Below are positions 10,151-20,749 of a stretch of 64,000 nucleotides of DNA, piece by piece (the first letter of the stretch is position 1; every line of letters starts with the position of its first letter). The notes under the pieces were generated by a model. The model was given only the letters and a program-made list of their open reading frames with translations. It ran no database searches and had not been told where the DNA came from. The position numbers and the translations under genes are program-made. The stretch comes from Paramyrothecium sp. XJ0827 (lineage: Eukaryota; Ascomycota; Sordariomycetes; Hypocreales; Stachybotryaceae), in assembly GCA_020881915.1 (NCBI GenBank), contig JAJFPB010000008.1, forward strand, positions 1,922,001-1,986,000. The letters are read 5' to 3'.

Positions 10151-10713
10151 ATGCGCACCGACGTCGTCGCTTCTCTGCTCGCTCTGGCCGCGCCAGCTTT
10201 GGCCGGCCCCCATGCGGAGACAGTCAAGGTCTCCGACCTCAAGATCCACGTGGTCGGCAGCCCCGTCGGATCCACCATTTACAGCGCCTCGTTCAAGCTC
10301 AACGGCGCTGACGCCAACGACTTGGAGTGTTCCACCTCCCGCAAGTTCAAGTTCCCCTCCCCTATCGAGGTCTTTCAATGTGGAGATTCCGACTACTCCT
10401 TCGCCATCTTCAAGGGCGAAGACGGCGCTGAGTTCGCTACGATGCTGTACCACGACGTTGGAGACCGGTAAGCCCACAGCCCATTGGCATGTTGACCATA
10501 TTGTCTCTCTGACACCAGTATAGGAAGGCTGACCTCCGCGGCCACTCCGACGTCGTCACCAAGTGCGACAACAGCCATGGAAGCGGCCCGGCGGACGAGA
10601 TCTGTAAGCAGAAGGACGGGGAGCAGGTCTCTTTCACCATTGATGGGCCTGTCGGCAGTCACCCTGGTGGCGGACGCGGCTGGGGCGGCTGGCGCGATTG
10701 GTTTGATCTGTAA
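10151..10713 (+). CDS. Secreted AA1-like (Alt a 1-type) protein
   Basis: Exons 10151-10467 and 10524-10713 (intron 56 nt, GTAAGC...TAG) join to 168 residues. A signal peptide is evident (MRTDVVASLLALAAPALAG). The mature part KVSDLKIHVVGSPVGSTIYSASFKLNG with C-x-T-S-x-KFKFPSPIEVFQC and VVTKC resembles the AA1-like beta-barrel domain of small fungal secreted proteins such as Alt a 1 relatives, several of which act at plant or host surfaces. Four cysteines in the mature region could form two disulphides. The C-terminus is Gly/Trp-rich (HPGGGRGWGGWRDWFDL). The domain call is moderate; secretion is clear. It neighbours another secreted Cys-rich protein transcribed towards it. Confidence 0.8.
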
Positions 10714-10948
10714 GATCTGAAATGGATGTGTATAAGCGCGAAAGGAGGCAGTATCCAAGCATCATTCTGGTAGGGTAGTGTTGAGGGTGCAGAACTCCCC
10801 GACTCTCCAACATGTTACTATACTCCATATTTACCAATGCATCTACACATCAAAAATACCCAGCTCATCTGCGTGCAAAACGACCCGACTAAAGCCCCCA
10901 AGCCAAGCTATGTTTCCTCGAGCCGGTTGCTACTCTTGCCAATTTCCA

Positions 10949-12502
10949 TCAAGCTGTGACGCGGCGGACACGGCGCATAGGCACAAGAGCCAACTCCTCG
11001 GCCACACCAACGGTACACAGAGAACCATTCTCGACATCTTCGAACGAACTCCACTCGTTGTTGCTGCAAAACTGGTAGATCCTGCCGTCAATGCAGTTTC
11101 TGCCTCCTTGGCGTGAAACTTCGTCCGAGCAGCCACTGCCAGGTCTATGCTTGAAGCCTTGAGTCACTCCATCCGCCGCCGGTACTCCTTCGGGAATAGG
11201 AATTGGTAAACCCTCAGATACGGTGTCCTTGGATGGCGGAGGGAAAAGTTCTTCGGCGAGTCTTGTCGGCAAAATCTTGATCTCGGGAGACACACCGGCC
11301 AGGCAGACCAAATCGCCAGAGATGGGCTCTTGGGTACTCCAAACGCCCAAAGAGCATCTCTGGTACGACTTGCCATCAATGCAATTCCAAGAGCCCAGAT
11401 TGGCGCATGGCGTGCCCCATGTGTAGTTGCGAGATTCAGTAGCCCCCGGAACATATGGTATGTTGATCCGCGGGAGCATGATCTCACCCTTGGCCTCTTC
11501 CGGGCTTTGGTTCTTAGGGCTTGTGACGTAGTAACCGGCCGTCTCGCCCAGCAGACACACGCGGTCGTCGGAGATCGCACCTCCAGAGTCCCACATATGA
11601 TCGTGGCATTGTTGGTAGCTGTTGAGGTCGTAGCAGTTGTAGGCGTAGTTTTTCACGCAGTGTGTACCAGACTTGTATTTGAACACCTCACGGACGCCTG
11701 GTAGCAAGAGCGCGCCGGCTGGGATCTCGACCTTTTCTCCGCCGAGGCCAAGATGAGGAGGCTGTTCGCCGGGCGTCAAGACAAGTTCGGCCGACATGCC
11801 CACGGAGCAAATGACTCCCTGTTTGACCTGCTCAAAAGCCCTCCACGTGCCATTGTCACACTTCTGAAAATTTTGACCATCAATGCAATTATGGGTGCCT
11901 TGTTCGCTGCAGGTGAGTCCAGGATGAAACTTGACACCCTCGGTCGTGCCGGGCTGGAGTGGGACACCCGCTGGGAATATAGCTTTCTTGCCTGGATCGG
12001 CAACAGGAGTCTCCGTGGGCGTTTCAACGGGGGCCTCGGTAGGAGTCTCGGGAGCGTCGGGAGCATCGGAAGGAGGGGCGGCAGGGGCTGTTGGCATCGG
12101 AGCTTGAGGTTCCGCCGGCGGCACTCCCTCGTCAGGGGAAGTCTGGCCTTCGGGGGTCTTGATCAAGCTCTTCGCCTCACCCGCGTGACAAACAAAGCCA
12201 TCCTCGATTCCCTGGGGCTCCAGCCAAACGTTACCCTCGCACTGCTGAAACGTCTTGCCGTCTATGCAGTTGAAGAAGTAGTTGTTCTCACATGGGACAC
12301 CAGCTGTGTACTTGAAGACTTCTATGACGCCTGGTTGAAGTGGAACACCGGCCGGGACGTCGACCTTGTCTCCTCCGGGGCCAGGCTTGACGGCCTCGAC
12401 GGGTGCTACCTCAGCGGGAGGTGGCACGGGGCTGGCAACGGCGGAAAGGACACCGGCCACTGAAAACAAGCCGGCATATGCGATGGGTTTGCTGAAAATC
12501 AT
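10949..12502 (-). CDS. Secreted protein with five Cys-containing repeats
   Basis: The frame is open upstream to 12661, but the best start is the ATG at 12502, which gives a signal peptide (MIFSKPIAYAGLFSVAGVLSAVAS) and 517 residues in one exon. Five repeats of about 65-70 residues start near residues 48, 178, 262, 345 and 430. Each has PAGVPLQPG-x-FKY-like sequence, then C, NCIDG-x-x-[FY]-Q-x-C, a Trp, and a final C before an LxP segment: four Cys per repeat. A Pro/Thr/Ala-rich linker separates repeats 1 and 2. The Cys spacing and NCIDGK-FQQC core recall small carbohydrate-binding (CBM19-like) modules, but that is only a resemblance. A TATAAAG near 12690 (minus) could be its TATA element. Function unknown; a cell-wall or chitin-binding role is a guess. 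Confidence 0.8.
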   Translation of the reverse strand: MIFSKPIAYAGLFSVAGVLSAVASPVPPPAEVAPVEAVKPGPGGDKVDVPAGVPLQPGVIEVFKYTAGVPCENNYFFNCIDGKTFQQCEGNVWLEPQGIEDGFVCHAGEAKSLIKTPEGQTSPDEGVPPAEPQAPMPTAPAAPPSDAPDAPETPTEAPVETPTETPVADPGKKAIFPAGVPLQPGTTEGVKFHPGLTCSEQGTHNCIDGQNFQKCDNGTWRAFEQVKQGVICSVGMSAELVLTPGEQPPHLGLGGEKVEIPAGALLLPGVREVFKYKSGTHCVKNYAYNCYDLNSYQQCHDHMWDSGGAISDDRVCLLGETAGYYVTSPKNQSPEEAKGEIMLPRINIPYVPGATESRNYTWGTPCANLGSWNCIDGKSYQRCSLGVWSTQEPISGDLVCLAGVSPEIKILPTRLAEELFPPPSKDTVSEGLPIPIPEGVPAADGVTQGFKHRPGSGCSDEVSRQGGRNCIDGRIYQFCSNNEWSSFEDVENGSLCTVGVAEELALVPMRRVRRVTA

Positions 12503-13970
12503 GGTAAAAATGGAGAGAAGACAAATATAAAACGTTCCAGACGAAGTGAAAGTGCTGCGAAGCACAAGAAAAGAAAGAATGACACAAAGAAAGACAGAAA
12601 GGAAATAACCAAGGAAAGATTTTTTTGGTTGTTTTGATTTGATACGAGGAAGAGGAAACACATTGCAACTGGCGGCGATGAAGCCTTCTTTATATCAATC
12701 TCTCATCCTTGTATGATCGAGCTGTGGACAAGAGGCCTAGTCAGAGGCAACGTGCTTCGCGAGTAACATGACAAATTGGCATCTAGGCCAAGGTCTTTTT
12801 GACCCAGATGTGCGCTGATCCTTCAAGAGGCTATGCAGGCCTTGTTCGTTTCAAGGGACGTTCACGCCCCATCAACAAGAAGGTGGACTAGGCTTTCTAT
12901 ACCCGAACCTGTACGGCAATTCCAAGTGCTAATTTCCATGGACATGACTGCACTCACATTATTTTTATTTTTATGAGCCCCTGCATTCAAGCTGCATGGT
13001 ATGCCCATGTCGTCAACTTGGTAGCCCGCTCGATGAGCGCCTTGCTTAGGTTTTCAGTTACTCTTTCAGGCACCCGATGTGCGTCTTTTGGTCCGATGTG
13101 CTGCAAGGTCTCCAATATGTACATAACTTGCAAGGCACGGATCAGGTCTGCCAATTCAAGAGCCCTTATGATTCTTTTTGCCATTGCCTTGGATTTCCAG
13201 CCTTATCACCATCGCGTACGCTGTATCTTTTGGGAGGGTTGGGAATAGATTCACTTCATTGGAACAATTCTTTCAATATTTTCTGAACAACAATTCCCCT
13301 ATCAAATGGAGAACCGGCCTCGTCTTTGTCTTTGTTCTGGTGCCATTGCAGAGTTTCAGCATTAGGATGGTTGCTGGCACTGCCCCGTCAATCAATTTGG
13401 GACTTTGGACTTGTAGCCTCGTCGGCCATCGGGTCGAGCCGAGGCCGCTGACTTATACAGATTCCCTGTCGTGCAACTTCCACAATGTTGCAATGACTCC
13501 ACCGTAGCCAATTTTTGCTCACACAAATGCGGGTTGAGCGTCGTCCAGAGGGCCTAACTTTACCCCTGGCCGACTTGGACGGGCAGACACCTCATCTCAC
13601 TTGGTAGGAAGTACAGGCGGTTGCATACTTGCCAGAACTTCTCATCAGGCATAACAAACACAATTGAAACTCTTGGTTGTTTTGACTTCGAAAGCGTAGT
13701 TTGTCCTCTGGATACACTAAGCTAAGCACGAATAGAGCATGCATCTGCGCCCTTGTATCCAATATGATCCTCCCTACTGACTCTTCACAGGCCTGCCCAA
13801 GCCTCTTCTGCAGTCATATCAGCAGGACTATATGCCGCTAGGTAAGATTGTGCCACCAGAAGCTTGCTTCATGGAGCCTGAGGGCTTGTAAGAATGACTG
13901 CCTTCTCTAGATATTTGACACAGCCCGGTATATGCATTGGGCTTATTTCGGCTTGTTGACGCTGGACAAT
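12503..13970. other. Intergenic, no recognised gene
   Basis: Apart from the 5' leader of the repeat protein (TATAAAG near 12690 on the minus strand), nothing is recognised. Confidence 0.55.
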
Positions 13971-14387
13971 TTACTGAAAGGCCAGAGTGGTAGAGTAAAT
14001 CTTGAATGCAGAGGTGGTGTTCGTAAAGTGCAGCTTCAGGGCGACATGGATACCGTTGGTGTTGGCACCTGGGTGCTGCTCGCTGGAAGAAGCATCGACA
14101 AAGATGTCTCCAGACACATCGGAGAGTCCGGCTTCAAAAACAGGGGTTTTGCCAAAATACACCGAGATTTGAGTAGCGTACGCCGCGCCGGCAGCACCAT
14201 TAGCCTCGACTGCTACACTGCCGAGCTTCTGAGAACCGTGCGGCAGATCAGCGAGAGGTATATGAACAAGAACATCGGTGTTCTCTGCTGCTGCTGTAAC
14301 CCATGTGCCGTCGTGGTTGTACTTGATGACAGCACCAACACCGCCAATGACGGATTGGCCGCCAGCAGAAACATAGGTGGAAGACAT
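13971..14387 (-). CDS. Small beta-rich protein of unknown function (possibly DUF6623-like)
   Basis: A 138-residue single-exon frame from MSSTYVSAGGQSVIGGVGAV. It has no signal peptide or membrane segment. Composition is strand-like with alternating hydrophobics (VIKYNHDGTWVTAAAENTDVLVHIPLADL; TQISVYFGKTPVFEAGL; HVALKLHFTNTTSAFKIYSTTLAF), suggesting a compact beta-sandwich. The GG-x-SVxGG and KYN-DGTWV start resembles small DUF6623-type proteins of bacteria and fungi, a tentative link. A near-perfect inverted repeat lies about 110 bp upstream. The opposite-strand 161-codon frame (13932-14417) is its shadow. Confidence 0.6.
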   Translation of the reverse strand: MSSTYVSAGGQSVIGGVGAVIKYNHDGTWVTAAAENTDVLVHIPLADLPHGSQKLGSVAVEANGAAGAAYATQISVYFGKTPVFEAGLSDVSGDIFVDASSSEQHPGANTNGIHVALKLHFTNTTSAFKIYSTTLAFQ

Positions 14388-16197
14388 GGTGATGAGCTTT
14401 GGGAGTCCAAGATGTAGAAACGCTGTTATTCGCAGGTCTCTGGACTCTGTAGAAGTTCTTATTGAGAAACGGACACAACAATAACGTCGAAAAGACAGCG
14501 CTCTTTAAGTCAAAAGGGTCAGAAGCTGACACCCCCTGTCAATCGGTACGTTATTTTTACCAATCCACCCTGAAGCCTCGAAAATATCGAAAATTTTAGG
14601 TCAAAATGACAGGGGGTGTCAGCGTCTGCCTACCCCTCTTTGAATTAAAGACAATTTTCCCATGGAGGCCGTGCAAAACCTAGCAGTAGCAGACTGCCTC
14701 CAAGGTAATATCCTGGCCGTCGCAAGAATGAATGAGACTTAGCTGAACGTTCGCATTAACCACCAAGTTGGTCATAACTGAAGGCTAATGAACGATCGCG
14801 GCATGCTATTTACTACCAGCCATGATACTGATACTCGCAAGTGTTGCTTCTCACTTCGCCGGAACATCGTGTCTCTGCGGAAAACCACATATCTGCCCGA
14901 CGTGGATCTCTGAGCAGCCTAAGCATTCTTTCTGCATGACCCGTCCTTATTGGGGTGGTTCAGGTGCGCCACAGTCACGAAAGGCCGCAGTGCATGAGTG
15001 TAGATCCTGACATGCAGCTGGTTGCGCATGCGCAAACTGTTGCTTGTAACGGCAGCTTCCTGGAGGTAATCGATCAAGACGAGGTCCTATCCTGGCCTAG
15101 TAGTATTGGTCGTCGGCTCCAAATGATTCACACAGACGAACCTACGGCCTCCCCTACTGATGGCTCATCCCCGGGATTGCCCATGAGCCTACATCAACTC
15201 GGGATGACGTTGTAATTGCTTGATGCAGGAAAACCCTGCATTGACAGCGGGGAAACACCTCAACGTCTTGACGCGTGGATCGTATCCACATTGAACTCCC
15301 AGAAAGGTCTCTCAGCTGCCGCAGCTCTACTTGCGACATCGAGCGTTACCAGATAGGGGCAGCTCAGCACGCCACTTTCTTCGAACTCCTGCCAGTGAGA
15401 AATAGCAGCGTTGCAAGATGGCCATTGGCCCTTCCATATCGTATATCTGGTACGACTCACAAACATTATTTGTCCGATTATGAGGGCTTCCTACCGGGAT
15501 GCTCTCCTCAAGCTTGTGAAACATGGTTGCAAATGAGGCTGTTCTTGGCGGGGAAGAATTGGTGCTTGGAGGCTGCTGAGGACGAACATCAGCGGCTGTA
15601 GCCTTGCGCATTTTTGAGTGCTACCTCGTCTCCCCACTGGCATGTTACTTCTCAGAGCCGTGCCCCACAGAGGGTGGTTGAGGCAATCGCTACTTAATCT
15701 AGCTAGGTTGGCCCCGTTCTGAGAAACGACCACGTTCCGATCCATTAGGCATCCTTCTTGTTATATCAACGTAATTCGGCTCCGATGCTTAGTTAGCGTG
15801 TCTCTCGGGCATGCATGGGGAACTGGCACTATTTAGTCTAAACGCATTTCTTCGGATCGACTGATCAACAAGATTGGCTTCATTTAGTTTGCGAGCATAT
15901 GTTTGTGCAGCAGGACTCATCCATGGGCAACTGGATTTTGGTTGCTGAATTGAAAAATGAGACCATACTCATCTCAGTCAACATGAAATTTTAGTGTAAT
16001 AGATTTGATAAAAGCATCAGAAGTTTCAAGATGTTGGGTTTATTGAAGAATTACTACTTGACGGATCGGTACCTCCACTCGCTTGTCCGGAACATCTCCT
16101 TATGCTGATACCGATCCGAGCCAACAACTACCGCCGACCTCCCAGCTCAACAAATAGTCTGTCAGCCTACTTGAGCATTTTCACCACACGTTCTTGT
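14388..16197. other. Intergenic; MITE-like inverted repeat near its left end
   Basis: Apart from the inverted repeat at about 14500-14655 I see no gene. Short frames on both strands between 14.8 and 15.7 kb resemble nothing I recognise. Confidence 0.5.
14500..14655. repeat. MITE-like element with terminal inverted repeats
   Basis: The 17-mer GCTGACACCCCCTGTCA (14525-14541) is matched exactly, inverted, at 14607-14623, and the outer flanks also pair imperfectly (CTTTAAGTCAAAA against CTTTAATTCAAAG), giving arms of about 40-45 bp around a 65-bp centre. No transposase is encoded. Size and structure fit a miniature inverted-repeat element or a regulatory hairpin. Confidence 0.6.
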
Positions 16198-16824
16198 TTA
16201 CTCGCTCTGCTGGTTCTGACTCCCCTGGGAGCTGCGAGAGCCGCTGGAGCCGGAGCCAGAGACGGAGCCAGAGCTGGAGGTGCGGCCACGGCCCGAGTAC
16301 TTGTCGGTCCAGTAAGACCCAGCGTCCTCAGTGCTGCCGGTCGCGATGCCCTTGAGAAGACCGGCGATGCCTAGGCCCAGCGATTCGAACTGGCGCTCCT
16401 CGAGATCGCGGCGCTGCTTGGCTCCGCCGCCCTGGGCCTTGTTGAAAGCGTTGGCTAGGCCGGCGAGATCGAGACCTCCGCCGCCTCCGCCACCGCCGTT
16501 CTGCTGGTTGCTCTGAAGCAGGGAAGCAATTTGCTGGGGATCAGGGCCGCCTGCCGCAGCCTGCTGAGCACCACCACCACCCCCGCCGCCGCCAGAGCTG
16601 CCTCCTCCGCCTCCAGCTCCACCGCCGAGGTACTTCTTGGCGCCGCCGCCGCCGCCTCCGCCTCCAAAGATGCCGCCGAGGAAGTCACCACCACCTCCGC
16701 CGCCGCCGCCGCCTAGGACGCCGTCCAAGAAGCCCCGGTCCTCAACCCTGTGGTCTGTGGGTGCAGAGACGACGGTTGAGGCGAGCATGGCGACAGCCGC
16801 GAGCGAGATGAACTTGGTATGCAT
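16198..16824 (-). CDS. Secreted glycine-rich protein
   Basis: A single exon of 208 residues with a clear signal peptide (MHTKFISLAAVAMLASTVVSA). Residues about 38-85 and 112-120 consist mostly of glycine runs broken by DFLGGIFGG, KKYLGG and SSGG. The middle is Gln/Ala-rich (DPQQIASLLQSNQQNGG) with an amphipathic stretch (LDLAGLANAFNKAQGG), then a dibasic KQRRDLEERQ that could be processed, and a Ser/Gly-rich tail. Such proteins are found in fungal cell walls and extracellular matrix; no catalytic domain is seen. The GC-rich Gly codons make strong shadow frames on the other strand. A real gene seems likely because signal peptide, dibasic site and composition agree. Confidence 0.7.
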   Translation of the reverse strand: MHTKFISLAAVAMLASTVVSAPTDHRVEDRGFLDGVLGGGGGGGGGDFLGGIFGGGGGGGGAKKYLGGGAGGGGGSSGGGGGGGGAQQAAAGGPDPQQIASLLQSNQQNGGGGGGGGLDLAGLANAFNKAQGGGAKQRRDLEERQFESLGLGIAGLLKGIATGSTEDAGSYWTDKYSGRGRTSSSGSVSGSGSSGSRSSQGSQNQQSE

Positions 16825-18740
16825 ATTTAGTTGTGGTTTTGGAGTTGAACTTTTGTGGGTAAATTGAAGGTATTAAGTTGATTAATGGTTGGATTATTGA
16901 AAAAGTATCGAAACTGTAGCTTGTGTATTGCTTGATTGTTCAGATGTTGTTTTGGAGATGTGATTGTTGATGATGAGAATTGTTTCAAATCCCGCGATGA
17001 AATGGTCCTTATATGTCTTTTTGAGATTCCTTATGACATCAAATTCGTGTCGATCTGGCCTACAGAGCTCGTAGCCGCCCTATGCCGTCAGTCTCAGATG
17101 TACGAGAGATCGTCAGTGCCTCGGCAAGTGCAAGCTGTTGAAAATAGAGTCAGATCTCTCCCCTGCCCAGGGAAAGCAAAAGATTGTCAGCATGGATGAC
17201 GATGTTGGGCCATGTGTCACCGACTACGGCGATTTGTTCTGTGTCGTAGCCAGCTCGTCATGGTGCACACCTGCACGATCTACTGCAGAACTCGAGCTTG
17301 ACAGCCACTTTCGTCTGAGTTAGCAATGATTAACACATGCTGGGACTTATTTTCCGATCCGTGGAGTTGACAGCTGGTCCGTTGGGAGCTGATTTCAGAC
17401 CACTTCAGCCGAGGACGGTGCGAGATCCAGGGCCAGCCATGTTGATTGACACAAGCCTCGGTTTCGATGCTGGGGTTGAAGTGACGTTCGAACCGAGATG
17501 TCGTGCGGTGAACTAGTGAATCAAGCTGCCACTCTGAGGAGATGCGGCTACGATAGCGCGCTGAACGCCCAGATTCACTAGGACAAAATAGTCCGTGGCG
17601 TACCTGAAGATTCTCAATCCGGATGGTCCAGGAGAATCGTTACCAGATTGACGCCAACATGACATGAGAGGGCCGCGTTCGTGGCATTAATGGCGGCGCT
17701 AAGTGTCCAGACTTGTCAGAATAGGGAACAATAACGCTCGGATACCCGGGATGGGCAACCATTACCATATAACCTTTTTCGCTTACCTTTAACGTGAATG
17801 TCAATCAATGAAACACCGAGGCTCTGCTGGTGTCGGCCGAAATCAGAAGCTGAAGGCAGCACTTTTCACTACCACCCGCGCCGTTCCTTGGTCCGCGGTA
17901 GACGATCACACCATAAACTGACAATGATATTGTTGGCAAGCCATCTTCCAGTCGATCAACGCTCATCACCGAAAGTGTTCAACCAGCCAGTCCCTCAATC
18001 ATCCTCGAGAAAGCGCTGGTAGCTCAAGCCTTGGCTGACGGAGAGCAGAATATCTCAGTCCAAGCCTTGACAGGTGCCCATTAAACTGAACGTGCCGATC
18101 AAAAGGAGCCTTGTCAAGGCGCCAAGGGCAGGCCGGTTGCGCAATCTGGTTGTTGCTCCTTGATCCACTCACCCAGCCGGGACATCACTGGGTCGCTTCG
18201 CGTTGACGAGGAAGTTTACTGCCTTCATTACAAGAATCAGTCACGTGTTCTTCATACAAATCACAAAGGTGTGCGAAAAGCAGCTGCTCAACGAGACGGT
18301 CATTCCTCATTCCCTGTGAAATAGCGTCCACAGAGCGATGTTGCCGCCATACGTGTATGTGAGATCATGGTTGCATCCAATAGCAAAGCAAACGAGTAAT
18401 GAGTGTAGTGGATGGTTCAAGCTACCTCTCATCAAATTGTCATTTCAGAAAACATTATTTTTGGTGTCAAGTTTCGTTGAATTCCATGCGCGCGGCATGA
18501 CGACTCTGACTCTTCGGACCATCTCAAGATGCTGCAATTTCGTTAATCTATCAAATCATTTCCTTCGCATACACAACATGAATAAGATCTTTCATGTGCT
18601 CTTTACGGGCTCTTCTGTGTATTTGCTGTTCCACGTCTCCTCAAACACAACGTTACCGTATTGACGGTGCCTGCCTTCTCATCGCCACGTTCAATTCCTT
18701 ATTGTGCAGTGGAAATCGTGGCAAAAAACACAAGGCTTGT
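16825..18740. other. Intergenic, no recognised gene
   Basis: About 1.9 kb with no convincing coding frame. One CGGCCG palindrome at 17834-17839, far from any start. Confidence 0.5.
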
Positions 18741-19958
18741 TCATCGAAGATCAGGCAGCCCTTCGTAGTCAACTTTTGTTTCTGGAAAGAACTTGTACAG
18801 CTTCAAAAATGAGACGAGCCATATCACAGTTCGTTGGATCCAGATTCCCCATGATGTGTCAGGGTTGACGAGCTTCGTTAACTTCCCATCAAGTGGGAGC
18901 TCTTGGATCTTGGAGATGTATGGCCTCATGTTCTCCTCATACTCCTTAAACGCCTTTGGAATGTCGTCCCTGTTGCTGATGATGCTCTGCGCAAGGACGT
19001 AGGCACCAAGAACCGCGGCATTCGTGCCCTGCCCCGTCAGGGGAGAAGGACACCATGCAGTATCGCCGAGCAGGACGCAGCGACCGTCTGACCACCTCTC
19101 CGCTCTGACCTGCGAAATCTCTTCAAAGTAAAAGTTGTTCGTCTCCATCATGCCGCGGACCAACCGGTCCGTCTCCCAGCCGCAGCCTCGAAAGCGCTCC
19201 GCGATGACGCGCTTCTGCCTTTCTACGTCTCGCGCCTCCCGCGCATCGTGTAGCTCTTGGTCAAATTTGGCTACCCCCAGATACACTGACGACATTTCCT
19301 TGTTAAGCGGCTTGATGAGGGCAATTCTCCGTCCAGGCATGTTGTAAAGCCGGGAGTATTCGTGATCTTGCGGCTCCGCTGGCACATCGAAGAAAGCTAT
19401 AAAGACTTCCAGCGACTTGAGACTCGTCTGTACCTCTGGGAAGATCAGGGCGCGTGTTTTTGATCGAAGTCCGTCGCAGGCGACAACAATGTCGTACTCC
19501 TCGGTCCGATCCTCATGTGCCGTTGCGTCATTCAGTGTAACCCGTACGCTCGTGTCCGACTTGTGTACTTCTGAGACGGTGCAACCAAACAGGAGATTAA
19601 CATTGTCCAGAGCCGTAGCGGCCTTGACAAACAGTTGACCCAGTATCGGCCTCATGATCTCAATCTCTTTGCTTGCGCCAGCAGACTGTCCCGCGGGGAA
19701 TTCGCCGACGCTGCGGTTCGTCTCGTCGACGAAGCGAATGCCCTTCTCCTGCGTCGCAGCAGCGCAGATTTCCTCCAAAAGACCCATGCGTGACACAATT
19801 TCCTGTGAGGGGCCCTCCAGGTCGATGACCTGGCCAGCCTGTGTTTGCTGTCGCCATCGCTCGACCACGACAACCTCAAAGCCGTTCTTCCCGAGCCAGT
19901 ATGCCAGAACTGGGCCGGCTATGCCGCCGCCAACAATGAGGACGCGCTTTGCAGACAT
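18741..19958 (-). CDS. FAD-dependent monooxygenase (group A flavoprotein hydroxylase)
   Basis: A single exon of 405 residues. The N-terminal Rossmann motif is VLIVGGGIAGPVLAYWLGKNGFEVVVVER (GGGIAG at residues 10-15). The DG motif YDIVVACDGLRSKTR and the GD motif GRCVLLGDTAWCPSPLTGQGTNAAVLGAY that contacts FAD ribityl and pyrophosphate are both intact, so the enzyme is predicted active. The family hydroxylates aromatic or polyketide substrates with NAD(P)H and O2 (salicylate hydroxylase and TetX relatives). There is no membrane anchor. It is the distal member of a run of minus-strand genes ending with an HR-PKS, which suggests tailoring of a polyketide. A CGGCCG site lies about 97 bp upstream. 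Substrate unknown; cluster membership is inferred. Confidence 0.92.
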   Translation of the reverse strand: MSAKRVLIVGGGIAGPVLAYWLGKNGFEVVVVERWRQQTQAGQVIDLEGPSQEIVSRMGLLEEICAAATQEKGIRFVDETNRSVGEFPAGQSAGASKEIEIMRPILGQLFVKAATALDNVNLLFGCTVSEVHKSDTSVRVTLNDATAHEDRTEEYDIVVACDGLRSKTRALIFPEVQTSLKSLEVFIAFFDVPAEPQDHEYSRLYNMPGRRIALIKPLNKEMSSVYLGVAKFDQELHDAREARDVERQKRVIAERFRGCGWETDRLVRGMMETNNFYFEEISQVRAERWSDGRCVLLGDTAWCPSPLTGQGTNAAVLGAYVLAQSIISNRDDIPKAFKEYEENMRPYISKIQELPLDGKLTKLVNPDTSWGIWIQRTVIWLVSFLKLYKFFPETKVDYEGLPDLR

Positions 19959-20749
19959 AGTTACTTGGCTCGCGCTATCGCTGCAGGTGCTTAGTGCAAG
20001 TGTAGGGTCTCAGACTCGAGAGGGGCATGGCTCGATTATGTAGTTGCCGGGTTGCGGCCGATCCAGATCAAACTCAAAGGATCGATGAGATCGGCTGTCG
20101 GATAAGTCGGCGTACCGAGCTCCGGAGGTGCACAGCAACACACCTTAGCCGTCGGGCTTGCATGGTATAATCATCATCGATGCCACGTTTCACCCGTCAC
20201 AATTGTGTCTCTCGGCTTTTCGCTTTCATTGCATTGCCGAGGACTTGATCAAGAATGCCGACGCGAAAACACCTACCCCTTTCGTTCAACTTGTTGGCCG
20301 TAAATAGAAGACAGATGATTATTTCTCGGCGCCACGTCAACATCGTACCACTGAATCAATGCCAAGAACGTCTGGAAAAGCCGGCCACTATTATCCTTGA
20401 GTTTTCTTCCCGGTTTTTACAAAAAATGGAAATAAAAGAATTGGTTTCTATTTTTAATTTTCGATCAAAAGGGGAAAGACCCGGCAAGTGAGGAACCGGG
20501 GGGAAACTCAGCCTTAAGCCCACAGCGACCCAAGTGTAAGAAGTGTGGATGTCATTCCAACAGGCGATACCAAGACCTCACTGCCAACGATGAGTTGTCA
20601 TTGGAGTAGAACGGTCATAATTGTCAACTCCCAAGTCAAATCAAGGTTACCTATCGGACGAGTTGTTTTCAGTTACCGGTTCATTGTCCCATTTTGAATT
20701 TCTTCAAGATAGATATCTTCGTTTAAAAATGACAGTATCCCTGTGGCCG
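19959..20749. other. Intergenic; FMO promoter with CGGCCG
   Basis: Contains CGGCCG at 20055-20060, 97 bp upstream of the monooxygenase start, and several CGG triplets around 20090-20110. No gene. Confidence 0.5.

Noticed and set aside
11753..12463. 236-codon plus-strand frame
   Set aside because: Antisense shadow of the five-repeat secreted protein; the Arg/Gly-rich translation has no domain.
15154..15611. Overlapping minus-strand frames around 15.2-15.6 kb as a gene relic
   Set aside because: No recognisable motif, and splice signals do not join the frames convincingly.
16331..16867. Pro-, Ala- and Ser-rich frames opposite the Gly-rich gene
   Set aside because: Low-complexity mirror images of the glycine codons; the signal peptide is only on the minus-strand frame.
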